NCBI RefSeq assembly: GCF_030547245.1
Contig: NZ_JAUOQT010000004.1
Location: 315,001 to 379,000, forward strand
Source: Oceanihabitans sp. 2_MG-2023
GTDB taxonomy: Bacteria; Bacteroidota; Bacteroidia; Flavobacteriales; Flavobacteriaceae
Direction: 5' to 3'
Length of the DNA stretch: 64,000 nucleotides
Part shown: in pieces, positions 33,242 through 40,846 of the stretch
Layout of the letters: the number at the start of each line of letters is the position of its first letter
Position numbering within the stretch: the stretch's first letter is position 1
Translations under genes and position numbers: made by a program
The notes under the pieces: generated by a model
Database searches by the model: none
What the model was told of the DNA's origin: nothing
What the model saw: only the letters and a program-made list of their open reading frames with translations

Positions 33242-33661
33242 ATGAATATAGATTTGTGTCCAAATTGTGGTTCCGACCATTACATTAAAAGTGGAATTGT
33301 TAACGACAGACAACGTTATAAGTGCAAAAAATGTAATTACTTTTTCTCTGTAAATAAGATAGGGAAGAAGATAGATGATTATTACGTAAACAAATCATTG
33401 CAATTATATTTAGAAGGATTAACCTATCGGGAAATCGAACGTATTTTAGGTATTTCTCATGTAAGCATTATGAATTGGGTTAAAAAATACAATATTAAAC
33501 GACCATATAATTCTAATTATCATCCAACATACAAGATTTTAAATGCTTTAGAGCTGGGAATATATTTTAGTAATTCTGAAAATATAAAAGGAGCAGGAGT
33601 TGTAGTTACTGAGTTAGGAGATAAATTTATGCTTATTAAATGGGAGCGTTTTAAAGATTAG
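33242..33661 (+). CDS. InsA-like zinc-ribbon/HTH DNA-binding protein
   Basis: A 139-residue protein. A zinc ribbon at the N-terminus (C-P-N-C-G-S...C-K-K-C, like IS1 InsA) is followed by a Myb/HTH-like segment (Y-R-E-I-E-R-I-L-G-I-S-H-V-S-I-M-N-W-V) and a C-terminal beta-rich region. No InsB-type DDE catalytic domain follows and no terminal inverted repeats flank it, so it is not an active insertion sequence. It stands directly ahead of the porin/symporter/synthetase genes and is a good candidate for a domesticated regulator of them. The receiver-only response regulator in the same locus lacks a DNA-binding domain, so an output partner is needed; that link is inference. Confidence 0.75.
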   Translation: MNIDLCPNCGSDHYIKSGIVNDRQRYKCKKCNYFFSVNKIGKKIDDYYVNKSLQLYLEGLTYREIERILGISHVSIMNWVKKYNIKRPYNSNYHPTYKILNALELGIYFSNSENIKGAGVVVTELGDKFMLIKWERFKD

Positions 33662-33726
33662 TATACTAAATTAACAAATAGATATATTAATTTTTTGTTA
33701 ACAGATTGTTTTTAAGAGCTTAGTGG

Positions 33727-33741
33727 TGCACACAAAACCAA
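33727..33741 (+). promoter_or_regulatory. 15-bp motif before porin, shared with 40580
   Basis: TGCACACAAAACCAA lies 23 bp before the porin ATG. The same 15 bases lie inverted at 40580-40594, 31 bp before the small gene that precedes the acyl-CoA synthetases. It is a candidate shared operator of the acetate locus. Confidence 0.35.
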
Positions 33742-33764
33742 TTACTAACTAATCCTTTTAAACA

Positions 33765-35012
33765 ATGAGAAAAAAAATCCTTTTATTGGTTGGACTCTTT
33801 TTAATGTCCTTTCAATATATTAAAGCGCAAGGATCTCCAGATTATTCTGGAGGACTTAAGTTTAAATTTAATGAAGATGGTTCTAAATATCTTCGGCTAA
33901 TTTCTTGGGCGCAAGTTCAAGCCAATTACAACACAGATGAAACATTTGATGCAAACGGAAACGAAAACAGTAAATTAAATTTTAATTTACGTCGTGCTCG
34001 TGTTTTAATGTTTGCTCAAATTAACAAAGACTTTTTAATCCTAACACATTTTGGACTAAACAGTTTAACAAGTACTACCTTAAGTCCAACCGGAAAAGGA
34101 GATGGATCTCAACTCTTTTTTCATGATGTTTGGGCACAATATAACATAGGTGCTAACCACACTGTTGGTGGTGGATTACATTATTTTAATGGTATTTCTA
34201 GATTAAATAATCAAAGTACTTTAAATATGATGACCTTAGATAATAATCGCCAATCTTGGGCTACTATAGGTTTGTCAGATCAATTTGCACGTCACTTAGG
34301 AATTTTTGCAAAAGGTAGTTTTAACAAGCTTCAATACCGTGTTGCTATTAATGATGCTTCCAATGCAACTTTAGATAGTAGAACTCCAGTCGCTGGAGAA
34401 GATGCTGTTTATAATGGTCGTTCTTCTTTAGGTTCTAAAGATGCAGGTAAAACCTATGCCGGTTACTTTGATTATCACTTTTTCGATCAAGAATCGAATT
34501 TTTTACCTTATAAAGTTGGAACTTATTTAGGCGGAAAAAAAGTATTTAATGTAGGTGCGGGTTTCTTTTTACATCCTAAGGGATCTGTTGTAGATGATGG
34601 TACTTTATTAAATCCTGATTTAAAAGGAGAGGATGTTTCTATTTTTGCTTTAGATGCATTTTATGATGCACCAATTGGAGATAAAGGTAGCGCAATTACA
34701 GCTTATGCAGTGTATCAAAATAGTGACTATGGAAAAGATTATTTATACAGTGCTTATGGAACTGGAAGCATGTTATATGCTCATGTAGGCTATGTATTTA
34801 ATGGAGATAAAAAGAAAACAAGATTTCAACCTTATCTAAGCTATGGTATGCATAACTATGATGCTGTAAGCGATGACAGAACTACTTTGGGTGTGGGGAT
34901 AAATGCTTTTATGAGTGGCCATAACTCTAAGCTAACTTTAGAATATAAAAATCAACAATTTGGTGCTTTAGATGAAAATATTATTTCTCTTCAAGCAATG
35001 ATATATCTATAA
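33765..35012 (+). CDS. Outer-membrane porin (OprP/OprO-like barrel)
   Basis: A 415-residue protein with a signal peptide (cleavage at Y-I-K-A-Q-G), then alternating beta-strands starting L-R-L-I-S-W-A-Q-V-Q and ending with the C-terminal aromatic strand M-I-Y-L. Its overall look fits the Bacteroidota porins of the phosphate-selective O/P superfamily. It lies at the head of an acetate uptake operon (DUF4212, symporter), so short organic acids are the likely cargo rather than phosphate. The 5' region contains the shared 15-bp motif. Confidence 0.8.
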   Translation: MRKKILLLVGLFLMSFQYIKAQGSPDYSGGLKFKFNEDGSKYLRLISWAQVQANYNTDETFDANGNENSKLNFNLRRARVLMFAQINKDFLILTHFGLNSLTSTTLSPTGKGDGSQLFFHDVWAQYNIGANHTVGGGLHYFNGISRLNNQSTLNMMTLDNNRQSWATIGLSDQFARHLGIFAKGSFNKLQYRVAINDASNATLDSRTPVAGEDAVYNGRSSLGSKDAGKTYAGYFDYHFFDQESNFLPYKVGTYLGGKKVFNVGAGFFLHPKGSVVDDGTLLNPDLKGEDVSIFALDAFYDAPIGDKGSAITAYAVYQNSDYGKDYLYSAYGTGSMLYAHVGYVFNGDKKKTRFQPYLSYGMHNYDAVSDDRTTLGVGINAFMSGHNSKLTLEYKNQQFGALDENIISLQAMIYL

Positions 35013-35026
35013 AATAACGAACTATT

Positions 35027-35287
35027 ATGAGCGAAAAACAAGAACACGCATCTGCGTATTGGAAAGAAAATCTTAAATATTTAATCATATTACTAGTCAT
35101 ATGGTTTGTAGTATCCTTTGGATGCGGCATATTATTTAGAGAAGAGTTAAACGAAATAAGACTTGGAGGCTTTAAACTAGGTTTCTGGTTTGCACAACAA
35201 GGATCCATTTATGTATTCGTAGTACTCATTTTCGTATACGTAAGATTAATGAATAAACTAGATAAAAAATACGGTTTCGACGAGTAG
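35027..35287 (+). CDS. DUF4212 small subunit of acetate symporter
   Basis: An 86-residue protein with two helices (about 16-40 and 55-75). The N-terminus has Y-W-K-E-N-L-K-Y-L-I and the second helix includes F-W-F-A-Q-Q-G-S-I-Y, the DUF4212 signature. DUF4212 genes lie before VC_2705-type sodium:solute symporters, where they act as a small partner, possibly like YjcH next to ActP. It starts 15 bp after the porin. Confidence 0.92.
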   Translation: MSEKQEHASAYWKENLKYLIILLVIWFVVSFGCGILFREELNEIRLGGFKLGFWFAQQGSIYVFVVLIFVYVRLMNKLDKKYGFDE

Positions 35288-35402
35288 TCTTAACTAATAA
35301 CTAAATGTTTGCTTTATAGTTTTAATGCGATTCTTCTTTTTCTTTAGAATTTGTAGCAATAAAATTAAACACTAAAGGAAACCTAAAAAAAATAAAAATA
35401 TT

Positions 35403-37169
35403 ATGAGTGTACAAACTTGGACGTGGTTATTAGTAGGAATTACTTTTGCCTTATATTTCGGAATAGCAATTTGGGCTAGAGCAGGCTCAACTAAAGAATT
35501 TTATGTTGCTGGTGGAGGTGTTTCTCCTCTTGCAAATGGTATGGCAACAGCTGCCGATTGGATGTCTGCAGCCTCCTTTATTAGTATGGCGGGAATCATT
35601 TCCTTTGCTGGTTATGATGGTTCCGTGTATTTGATGGGTTGGACTGGAGGATACGTGCTATTAGCTTTATTGTTAGCACCTTATTTACGTAAATTTGGTA
35701 AGTTTACTGTCCCTGATTTTATTGGCGATAGATATTATTCTAACACGGCTAGAACCGTAGCAGTAATCTGTGCGCTAATTGTATCGTTTACTTATGTTGC
35801 TGGTCAGATGCGAGGCGTTGGTATCGTGTTTTCTCAGTTCTTACAAGTCGATATTAACTTGGGTGTTATTATTGGAATGACAGTCGTTTTAACTTTCGCT
35901 CTCTTAGGAGGAATGAAAGGAATTACATATACACAAGTAGCACAGTATTGTGTCTTAATCTTTGCTTTTATGGTTCCAGCATTTTTTATCTCTATGCAAA
36001 TGACAGGGAATATTATTCCGCAATTAGGAATGGGAGGGACAGTAGAAGGCGGCGAGTTTCTATTAGATAAACTAGATAAATTACATACACAACTCGGTTT
36101 TAACGAATATACTAGCGGAACAAAATCTACTTGGGATGTTTTTGCTATTACTTTAGCATTAATGACAGGAACTGCAGGATTACCGCACGTGATTGTACGT
36201 TTCTTTACAGTACCTAAAGTAAAAGATGCTCGTAAATCTGCTGGTTATGCTTTATTTTTAATAGCAATTCTTTACACTACAGCTCCTGCTATTGCAGTGT
36301 TTTCAAGAACAAATTTAATTGAAACTGTTAGTAATAAAGAATATTCTGAAATTCCTGAATGGTTTAAAAATTGGGAAAACACGGGCTTAATTGCTTGGGC
36401 TGATAAAAATGGAGATGGGAAAATTCAATATGTAGCAGGTAGTGCTTTATCAAGTAAAAAACCAGTCTATACGGATGCAAGAGGAGCACATGGTGAGCGT
36501 ATGGTTTCCAATGCTAGTGAAGCAACAAACGAATTATATGTAGATAGAGACATTATGGTGTTAGCTAATCCAGAAATTGCCAATTTACCTAATTGGGTTA
36601 TTGCATTAGTAGCAGCTGGTGGACTTGCTGCGGCCTTGTCTACAGCAGCAGGATTATTACTAGTAATTTCTACTTCTATTTCTCATGATTTAATTAAAAA
36701 GCAATTAAAACCAGACATTTCGGATAAAGGCGAATTAACAGCTGCAAGAATCTCCATTTTTGTAGCAATATTAATTGCTGGTTACTTTGGTATTAATCCG
36801 CCAGGTTTTGTAGCTGCAGTCGTCGCGCTCGCATTTGGTCTCGCAGCTGCATCATTCTTCCCAGCAATTATTTTAGGAATCTTTGATAAGCGAATGAATA
36901 GCCAAGGTGCTATTTCAGGAATGGTTGTAGGTATCGTTTTAATGTTATTCTACATGATGAAATTTAAATTAAACATGTTTGGAGGAGGAACAAGTGAAGA
37001 TTGGTGGTTTGGTACATCTCCAGAAGGGTTTGGTACTGTTGCAATGTGTGTTAACGTTGTGATTTCCTTAGTCGTTTCTCGTATGACAGTAGAGCCCCCC
37101 AAAGATGTACAAGATATGGTAGAAAGTATAAGAATACCTTCTGGAGCAGGGGAAGCTTCAGACCATTAG
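35403..37169 (+). CDS. Sodium:solute (acetate-type) symporter, VC_2705 family
   Basis: A 588-residue SSS/SLC5 transporter with about 13 helices. Landmarks are A-A-D-W-M-S-A-A-S-F-I-S-M-A-G near residue 50, G-L-P-H-V-I-V-R-F-F-T-V-P (substrate and sodium site), and A-A-A-L-S-T-A-A-G-L-L-L-V. A long extramembrane loop around residues 310-390 has D-K-N-G-D-G-K-I-Q-Y, an EF-hand-like stretch that I recall from other members of this symporter family. With DUF4212 and two acyl-CoA synthetases nearby, uptake of acetate or propionate is the likely role. Confidence 0.93.
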   Translation: MSVQTWTWLLVGITFALYFGIAIWARAGSTKEFYVAGGGVSPLANGMATAADWMSAASFISMAGIISFAGYDGSVYLMGWTGGYVLLALLLAPYLRKFGKFTVPDFIGDRYYSNTARTVAVICALIVSFTYVAGQMRGVGIVFSQFLQVDINLGVIIGMTVVLTFALLGGMKGITYTQVAQYCVLIFAFMVPAFFISMQMTGNIIPQLGMGGTVEGGEFLLDKLDKLHTQLGFNEYTSGTKSTWDVFAITLALMTGTAGLPHVIVRFFTVPKVKDARKSAGYALFLIAILYTTAPAIAVFSRTNLIETVSNKEYSEIPEWFKNWENTGLIAWADKNGDGKIQYVAGSALSSKKPVYTDARGAHGERMVSNASEATNELYVDRDIMVLANPEIANLPNWVIALVAAGGLAAALSTAAGLLLVISTSISHDLIKKQLKPDISDKGELTAARISIFVAILIAGYFGINPPGFVAAVVALAFGLAAASFFPAIILGIFDKRMNSQGAISGMVVGIVLMLFYMMKFKLNMFGGGTSEDWWFGTSPEGFGTVAMCVNVVISLVVSRMTVEPPKDVQDMVESIRIPSGAGEASDH

Positions 37170-37221
37170 ATTGAAGTTCTACTATAAATTATTAGAACTT
37201 GATTTAATTTAGTTAGTTAGC

Positions 37222-37256
37222 AAATCAGCATTACATTTATGTAGTGCTGATTTCTT
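37222..37256 (+). terminator. Terminator after the symporter gene
   Basis: AAATCAGCA...TGCTGATTT stem with an inner ATTAC/GTAG pairing, followed by a short T run. It separates the transport genes from the sensor kinase genes. Confidence 0.65.
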
Positions 37257-37293
37257 ATATTAGTAGAATAAAATCCAATTTATTTTTAACCGA

Positions 37294-37488
37294 ATGAAAA
37301 AACGTCACGAACAAAAACTAGTAGTTTTATCTATAGCATTGTTTTTAATTTTTAATATCCCTTTTATACTTGTTTTTAATTTTCAAGGTGCTGTTTTTGG
37401 TGTACCAACCTTATATTTCTCTATTTTTTCTATTTGGTTGTTATCTATAATTATTTCATATATCGTTTTAAAACGCCACTATGAATAA
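37294..37488 (+). CDS. Small membrane protein before CbrA-like kinase
   Basis: A 64-residue protein with two helices (about 10-32, 35-57), a charged N-terminus K-K-R-H-E-Q-K and C-terminal L-K-R-H-Y-E. Its last eight bases overlap the start of the kinase gene, so they are translationally coupled. It resembles the DUF3311/DUF4212-like small partner of SSS transporters and may be the small subunit of the transporter part of the kinase. No named family is assigned. Confidence 0.8.
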   Translation: MKKRHEQKLVVLSIALFLIFNIPFILVFNFQGAVFGVPTLYFSIFSIWLLSIIISYIVLKRHYE

Positions 37489-40171
37489 TTACGCTTTAAT
37501 TTTTATTATCATTATCTATTTAGCAGTGTTATTTTACATTGCTTTTCTTGCGGAAAAGAAACGCCAAAGCAAATGGGTTAATAATCCGTATGTATATACT
37601 TTGTCTTTAGCTGTATATTGCTCGGCTTGGACGTATTATGGTAGTGTAGGAATTGCTGCAAATTCTGGGATTAACTTTTTACCTATATATTTAGGCCCAG
37701 TTATAGCAGCTCCTTTATGGATTGTTGTACTTAGAAAGATTATTAGAATTTCTAAGCAACATAAAATTTCATCTATAGCAGATTTTATTTCTCTTCGCTA
37801 CGGAAACAATAGATTTTTAGGAGCATTAGTAACTATTATTTGTTTATTTGGTACTTTACCTTATATCTCATTACAGCTTAAAGCAGTTTCAGAAACTTTC
37901 GAAATTATGTCTGATGACACTAGTTATATTTCAACTGCTGTTATCGACGATTCTACATTTTATGTCGCTTTAATACTAGCTATTTTTGCGGCTTTTTTTG
38001 GAACACAAAATACAGATGCTTCCGAGAAACATAAGGGTATAATTGCTTCTGTAGCTTTCGAATCTATATTGAAATTAGTTTTCTTTTTAATCATTGGTGC
38101 TTATGTTACTTTTTATTTGTTTAATGGTACTACAGCTATTTATAATCAAATATCTATAACCGATAATTTTAAACAACTTACCACACTTAGTGGAGTAGAA
38201 GATGGTTTTAATTGGTTTTTTCTAATTGGTTTGTCTTTTATGGCTATTTTTTTATTACCAAGACAATTTCAAGTATCCGTTTTAGAGAACAATAGAGAGA
38301 AGCATTTAAAAAAAGCAATATGGCTCTTTCCTCTCTATTTGCTGCTTTTTAATCTCTTTGTTATTTTTATTGCTTGGGCTGGAAAACTCACTTTTGGTTC
38401 TACACAAAATGCAGAGTATTATTCGTTATTGTTACCGTTAGAAAATGGAAACTCCTTTTTAGCAACACTTGTTTTTTTAGGTGGATTTTCAGCGGTCATC
38501 TCCATGGTAGTTGTATCTACTTTAGCGTTATCGACCATGGTGAGTAATAACCTAGTTATTCCTTATGGTTTTTTAGATAAATTCATTAAAAATCAACCAG
38601 AGCGTAACTCTAAGTATATTAAGAATATACGTCGTATTTCTATTTTTACAATTATTATTTCTGCATATTTCTTTTATATTTCCTTCTCAAAAGAACTCTC
38701 TCTATATTCTATTGGCTTAATTTCTTTTGTCATTATTTCTCAATTAGCACCTTCTTTTTTTATTGGATTGTATTGGAATCGAGGTTCTTCAAAAGCAGCA
38801 ATCATAGGTATTATTGTAGGTTTTTTAATAGCAGTATATACTTTAGTTTTACCTTTTACTTTACGCGCATACACTGGTACAGAAGATTTTACACAACTTG
38901 GGTTATTTGGTATATCTGCATTAAAACCTTATGCCCTTTTTGGTATCCATTTTTTAAGTCCACCAGCCCATGCTTTTTTCTGGAGCATGACATTTAATGT
39001 ATTGAGTTATTTAGTGTTTTCACTAGTTTCTAAAGGAAATTATAGAGAACGTAATTATGCCGAGATGTTTGTAGATAGCAAAAATTTTACAACACTTCAA
39101 GATAGTGCATTGGTATGGAAAGGGGAAGCGTATGTATCGGATATTAAAAATGTATTAGTTCGTTTTTTAGGAGATAAAAGAGCCACTCGTGCTTTAAAAA
39201 TTTTCTTCACAAAATATAAATTATCACAAGATACACAATTAGCAGATGCACGATTAATTAATTTTTCAGAAAAACTTCTTACAGGTAGCATTGGTTCTGC
39301 TTCTGCCAAAATACTAATTGCAAGTGTGGTAAAAGAAGAGCAGATTAGTTTGGTGGAAGTATTAAAAATTTTAGAAGAATCTAAAGATAATATAGTAAGT
39401 AATAAAGTATTGTTAGAAAAGTCTAATCAACTCACACAACTATCTTCAAAGCTTAAGGATGCTAATGAAGAATTAATTTCAAAAGATAAACAAAAAGATG
39501 AATTTTTAGATACGGTTGCACATGAACTCAAAACGCCAATTACTGGTATACGAGCTGCAACGGAGCTTTTAATGGATGAAGAAGATGACATGCCTCAGGA
39601 AATTAAATCGCAATTTTTAAAAAATATTCTTCAAGATTCTGATCGTTTAGCGCGTTTAATTCACAATATACTAGATTTTGAAAAGTTAGAAACTGGGCGC
39701 TTGCATTTAGATATGCAATATCAAGACATTCAAAAAACTATTACTAAAGCAATAAGTAGTACTTATCAAATTGCAAAGAAAAAAGAAGTCCAGATTATTA
39801 ATAAAAATACACATAGTTTTAAAACCAATTATGATGAAGACCGAATCTTACAAGTACTAACCAATTTACTATCTAATGCTATTAAATTTTGCCTACCAAA
39901 AAAGGGTGAAATTATAGTAGATTATAAACTTGGTAATACATGTCTTGAAATTTCTGTAACCGACAATGGTAAAGGGATTCCAGACGAAGATCACGATTAT
40001 ATTTTTGATAAGTTTTATCAATCTCAAGATCAAAATACACGAAAACCCCAAGGCAGTGGTTTAGGTTTAGCAATTACGAAACAAATAGTCGAAAAGCATC
40101 ACGGAAAAATTTGGGCTATAAAAGACATAAAAAACGGTGCAAGACTTGTTTTTACCATCCCTTTTAAGTAA
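37481..40171 (+). CDS. CbrA-like SLC5-STAC-histidine kinase
   Basis: An 896-residue protein. Residues 1 to about 520 form an SSS/SLC5 transporter with about 13 helices, residues about 545-625 a STAC domain (D-A-R-L-I-N-F-S-E-K-L-L-T-G...S-A-S-A-K-I-L-I), then a coiled coil. The histidine kinase has H681 in A-H-E-L-K-T-P-I, N-L-L-S-N-A-I-K-F, D-N-G-K-G-I-P and G-S-G-L-G-L-A-I. This layout is like CbrA of pseudomonads, which senses or transports a carbon substrate and controls carbon use, though here no PAS domain is seen. It likely senses acetate or a related metabolite. The response regulator follows after 16 bp. Confidence 0.92.
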   Translation: MNNYALIFIIIIYLAVLFYIAFLAEKKRQSKWVNNPYVYTLSLAVYCSAWTYYGSVGIAANSGINFLPIYLGPVIAAPLWIVVLRKIIRISKQHKISSIADFISLRYGNNRFLGALVTIICLFGTLPYISLQLKAVSETFEIMSDDTSYISTAVIDDSTFYVALILAIFAAFFGTQNTDASEKHKGIIASVAFESILKLVFFLIIGAYVTFYLFNGTTAIYNQISITDNFKQLTTLSGVEDGFNWFFLIGLSFMAIFLLPRQFQVSVLENNREKHLKKAIWLFPLYLLLFNLFVIFIAWAGKLTFGSTQNAEYYSLLLPLENGNSFLATLVFLGGFSAVISMVVVSTLALSTMVSNNLVIPYGFLDKFIKNQPERNSKYIKNIRRISIFTIIISAYFFYISFSKELSLYSIGLISFVIISQLAPSFFIGLYWNRGSSKAAIIGIIVGFLIAVYTLVLPFTLRAYTGTEDFTQLGLFGISALKPYALFGIHFLSPPAHAFFWSMTFNVLSYLVFSLVSKGNYRERNYAEMFVDSKNFTTLQDSALVWKGEAYVSDIKNVLVRFLGDKRATRALKIFFTKYKLSQDTQLADARLINFSEKLLTGSIGSASAKILIASVVKEEQISLVEVLKILEESKDNIVSNKVLLEKSNQLTQLSSKLKDANEELISKDKQKDEFLDTVAHELKTPITGIRAATELLMDEEDDMPQEIKSQFLKNILQDSDRLARLIHNILDFEKLETGRLHLDMQYQDIQKTITKAISSTYQIAKKKEVQIINKNTHSFKTNYDEDRILQVLTNLLSNAIKFCLPKKGEIIVDYKLGNTCLEISVTDNGKGIPDEDHDYIFDKFYQSQDQNTRKPQGSGLGLAITKQIVEKHHGKIWAIKDIKNGARLVFTIPFK

Positions 40172-40187
40172 ATTGTTGTCTTAAAGT

Positions 40188-40553
40188 ATGAAGAAGAAAA
40201 TTTTAATTGTTGACGACGAACCAAATATTGTCATGTCGTTAGAATATGCCTTCAAAAAACAAGATTTTGAAGTGTTTATTGCAAGAGATGGAAGTGAAGC
40301 TTTACAGATATTAAAACATCATATTCCTAATGTGGTTTTGTTAGATATTATGATGCCAAATGTAGATGGTTATCAAACCTTAACACACATAAAAAAAACA
40401 AACGATTTTAAAGATGTCAAGGTGGTATTTTTAACTGCAAAAAATAAAGCTTCAGATATTGAAAAGGGTATAAAACTTGGAGCTGATAAGTATTTAACCA
40501 AACCTTTTTCAGTAAAAAAAATAGTTTCAGAAATACTGGAATTAGTAACTTAG
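40188..40553 (+). CDS. Receiver-only response regulator
   Basis: A 121-residue single REC domain. D53 (L-L-D-I-M-M-P-N) is the phospho-acceptor, with acidic D-D-E-P near residue 9 and T-A-K and T-K-P-F as the conserved Thr/Lys. There is no output domain, so a separate DNA-binding partner must act. It lies 16 bp after the kinase and is its probable partner. Confidence 0.93.
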   Translation: MKKKILIVDDEPNIVMSLEYAFKKQDFEVFIARDGSEALQILKHHIPNVVLLDIMMPNVDGYQTLTHIKKTNDFKDVKVVFLTAKNKASDIEKGIKLGADKYLTKPFSVKKIVSEILELVT

Positions 40554-40579
40554 AAATAGTTTTTTAAGTTTTTTTAAAG

Positions 40580-40594
40580 TTGGTTTTGTGTGCA
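40580..40594 (-). promoter_or_regulatory. Inverted copy of the 15-bp motif, upstream of the synthetase genes
   Basis: TTGGTTTTGTGTGCA, the reverse complement of 33727-33741. It lies in the gap after the response regulator and before the small membrane gene that leads into the acyl-CoA synthetases. Confidence 0.35.
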
Positions 40595-40625
40595 AACAAA
40601 CTAAGTTTAATTAAAGTTTAAAGAC

Positions 40626-40841
40626 ATGAAATTTCACATCAATCCATTAGCATCAGATATTATTATTAGTATCTACATTATTGCTACACTTTTTTTAAGG
40701 TTTAAATTCGAAAGTGAAACCTATACAAGTCCTATGCTTTCTATAGTAATGGGAATTTGTTTTGTAGCTATTATTTGGGTGCTTATCAAGCTTAAGGTGC
40801 TTAATCCTAACTGGTTTGGATTACTAAACTCTAAAAATTAG
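40626..40841 (+). CDS. Small two-helix membrane protein of the acs operon
   Basis: A 71-residue protein with two hydrophobic segments (about 9-25, 37-55) and the polar end N-P-N-W-F-G-L-L-N-S-K-N. It begins 72 bp after the response regulator and ends 5 bp before the first acyl-CoA synthetase, so it is in that operon. Family not recognised. Its context suggests a role near acetate activation or in membrane anchoring. Confidence 0.7.
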   Translation: MKFHINPLASDIIISIYIIATLFLRFKFESETYTSPMLSIVMGICFVAIIWVLIKLKVLNPNWFGLLNSKN

Positions 40842-40846
40842 TAGTC

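Noticed and set aside
33242-33661. An active IS1-type insertion sequence
   Set aside because: Only the zinc-ribbon/HTH part exists; no DDE transposase frame, terminal inverted repeats or target duplication was found around it.
36402-36431. Functional EF-hand calcium site in the symporter
   Set aside because: D-K-N-G-D-G-K-I-Q-Y fits the first positions, but position 12 is Ala instead of Glu/Asp, and I recall the loop from other symporters of this family, so a special calcium role is not supported.
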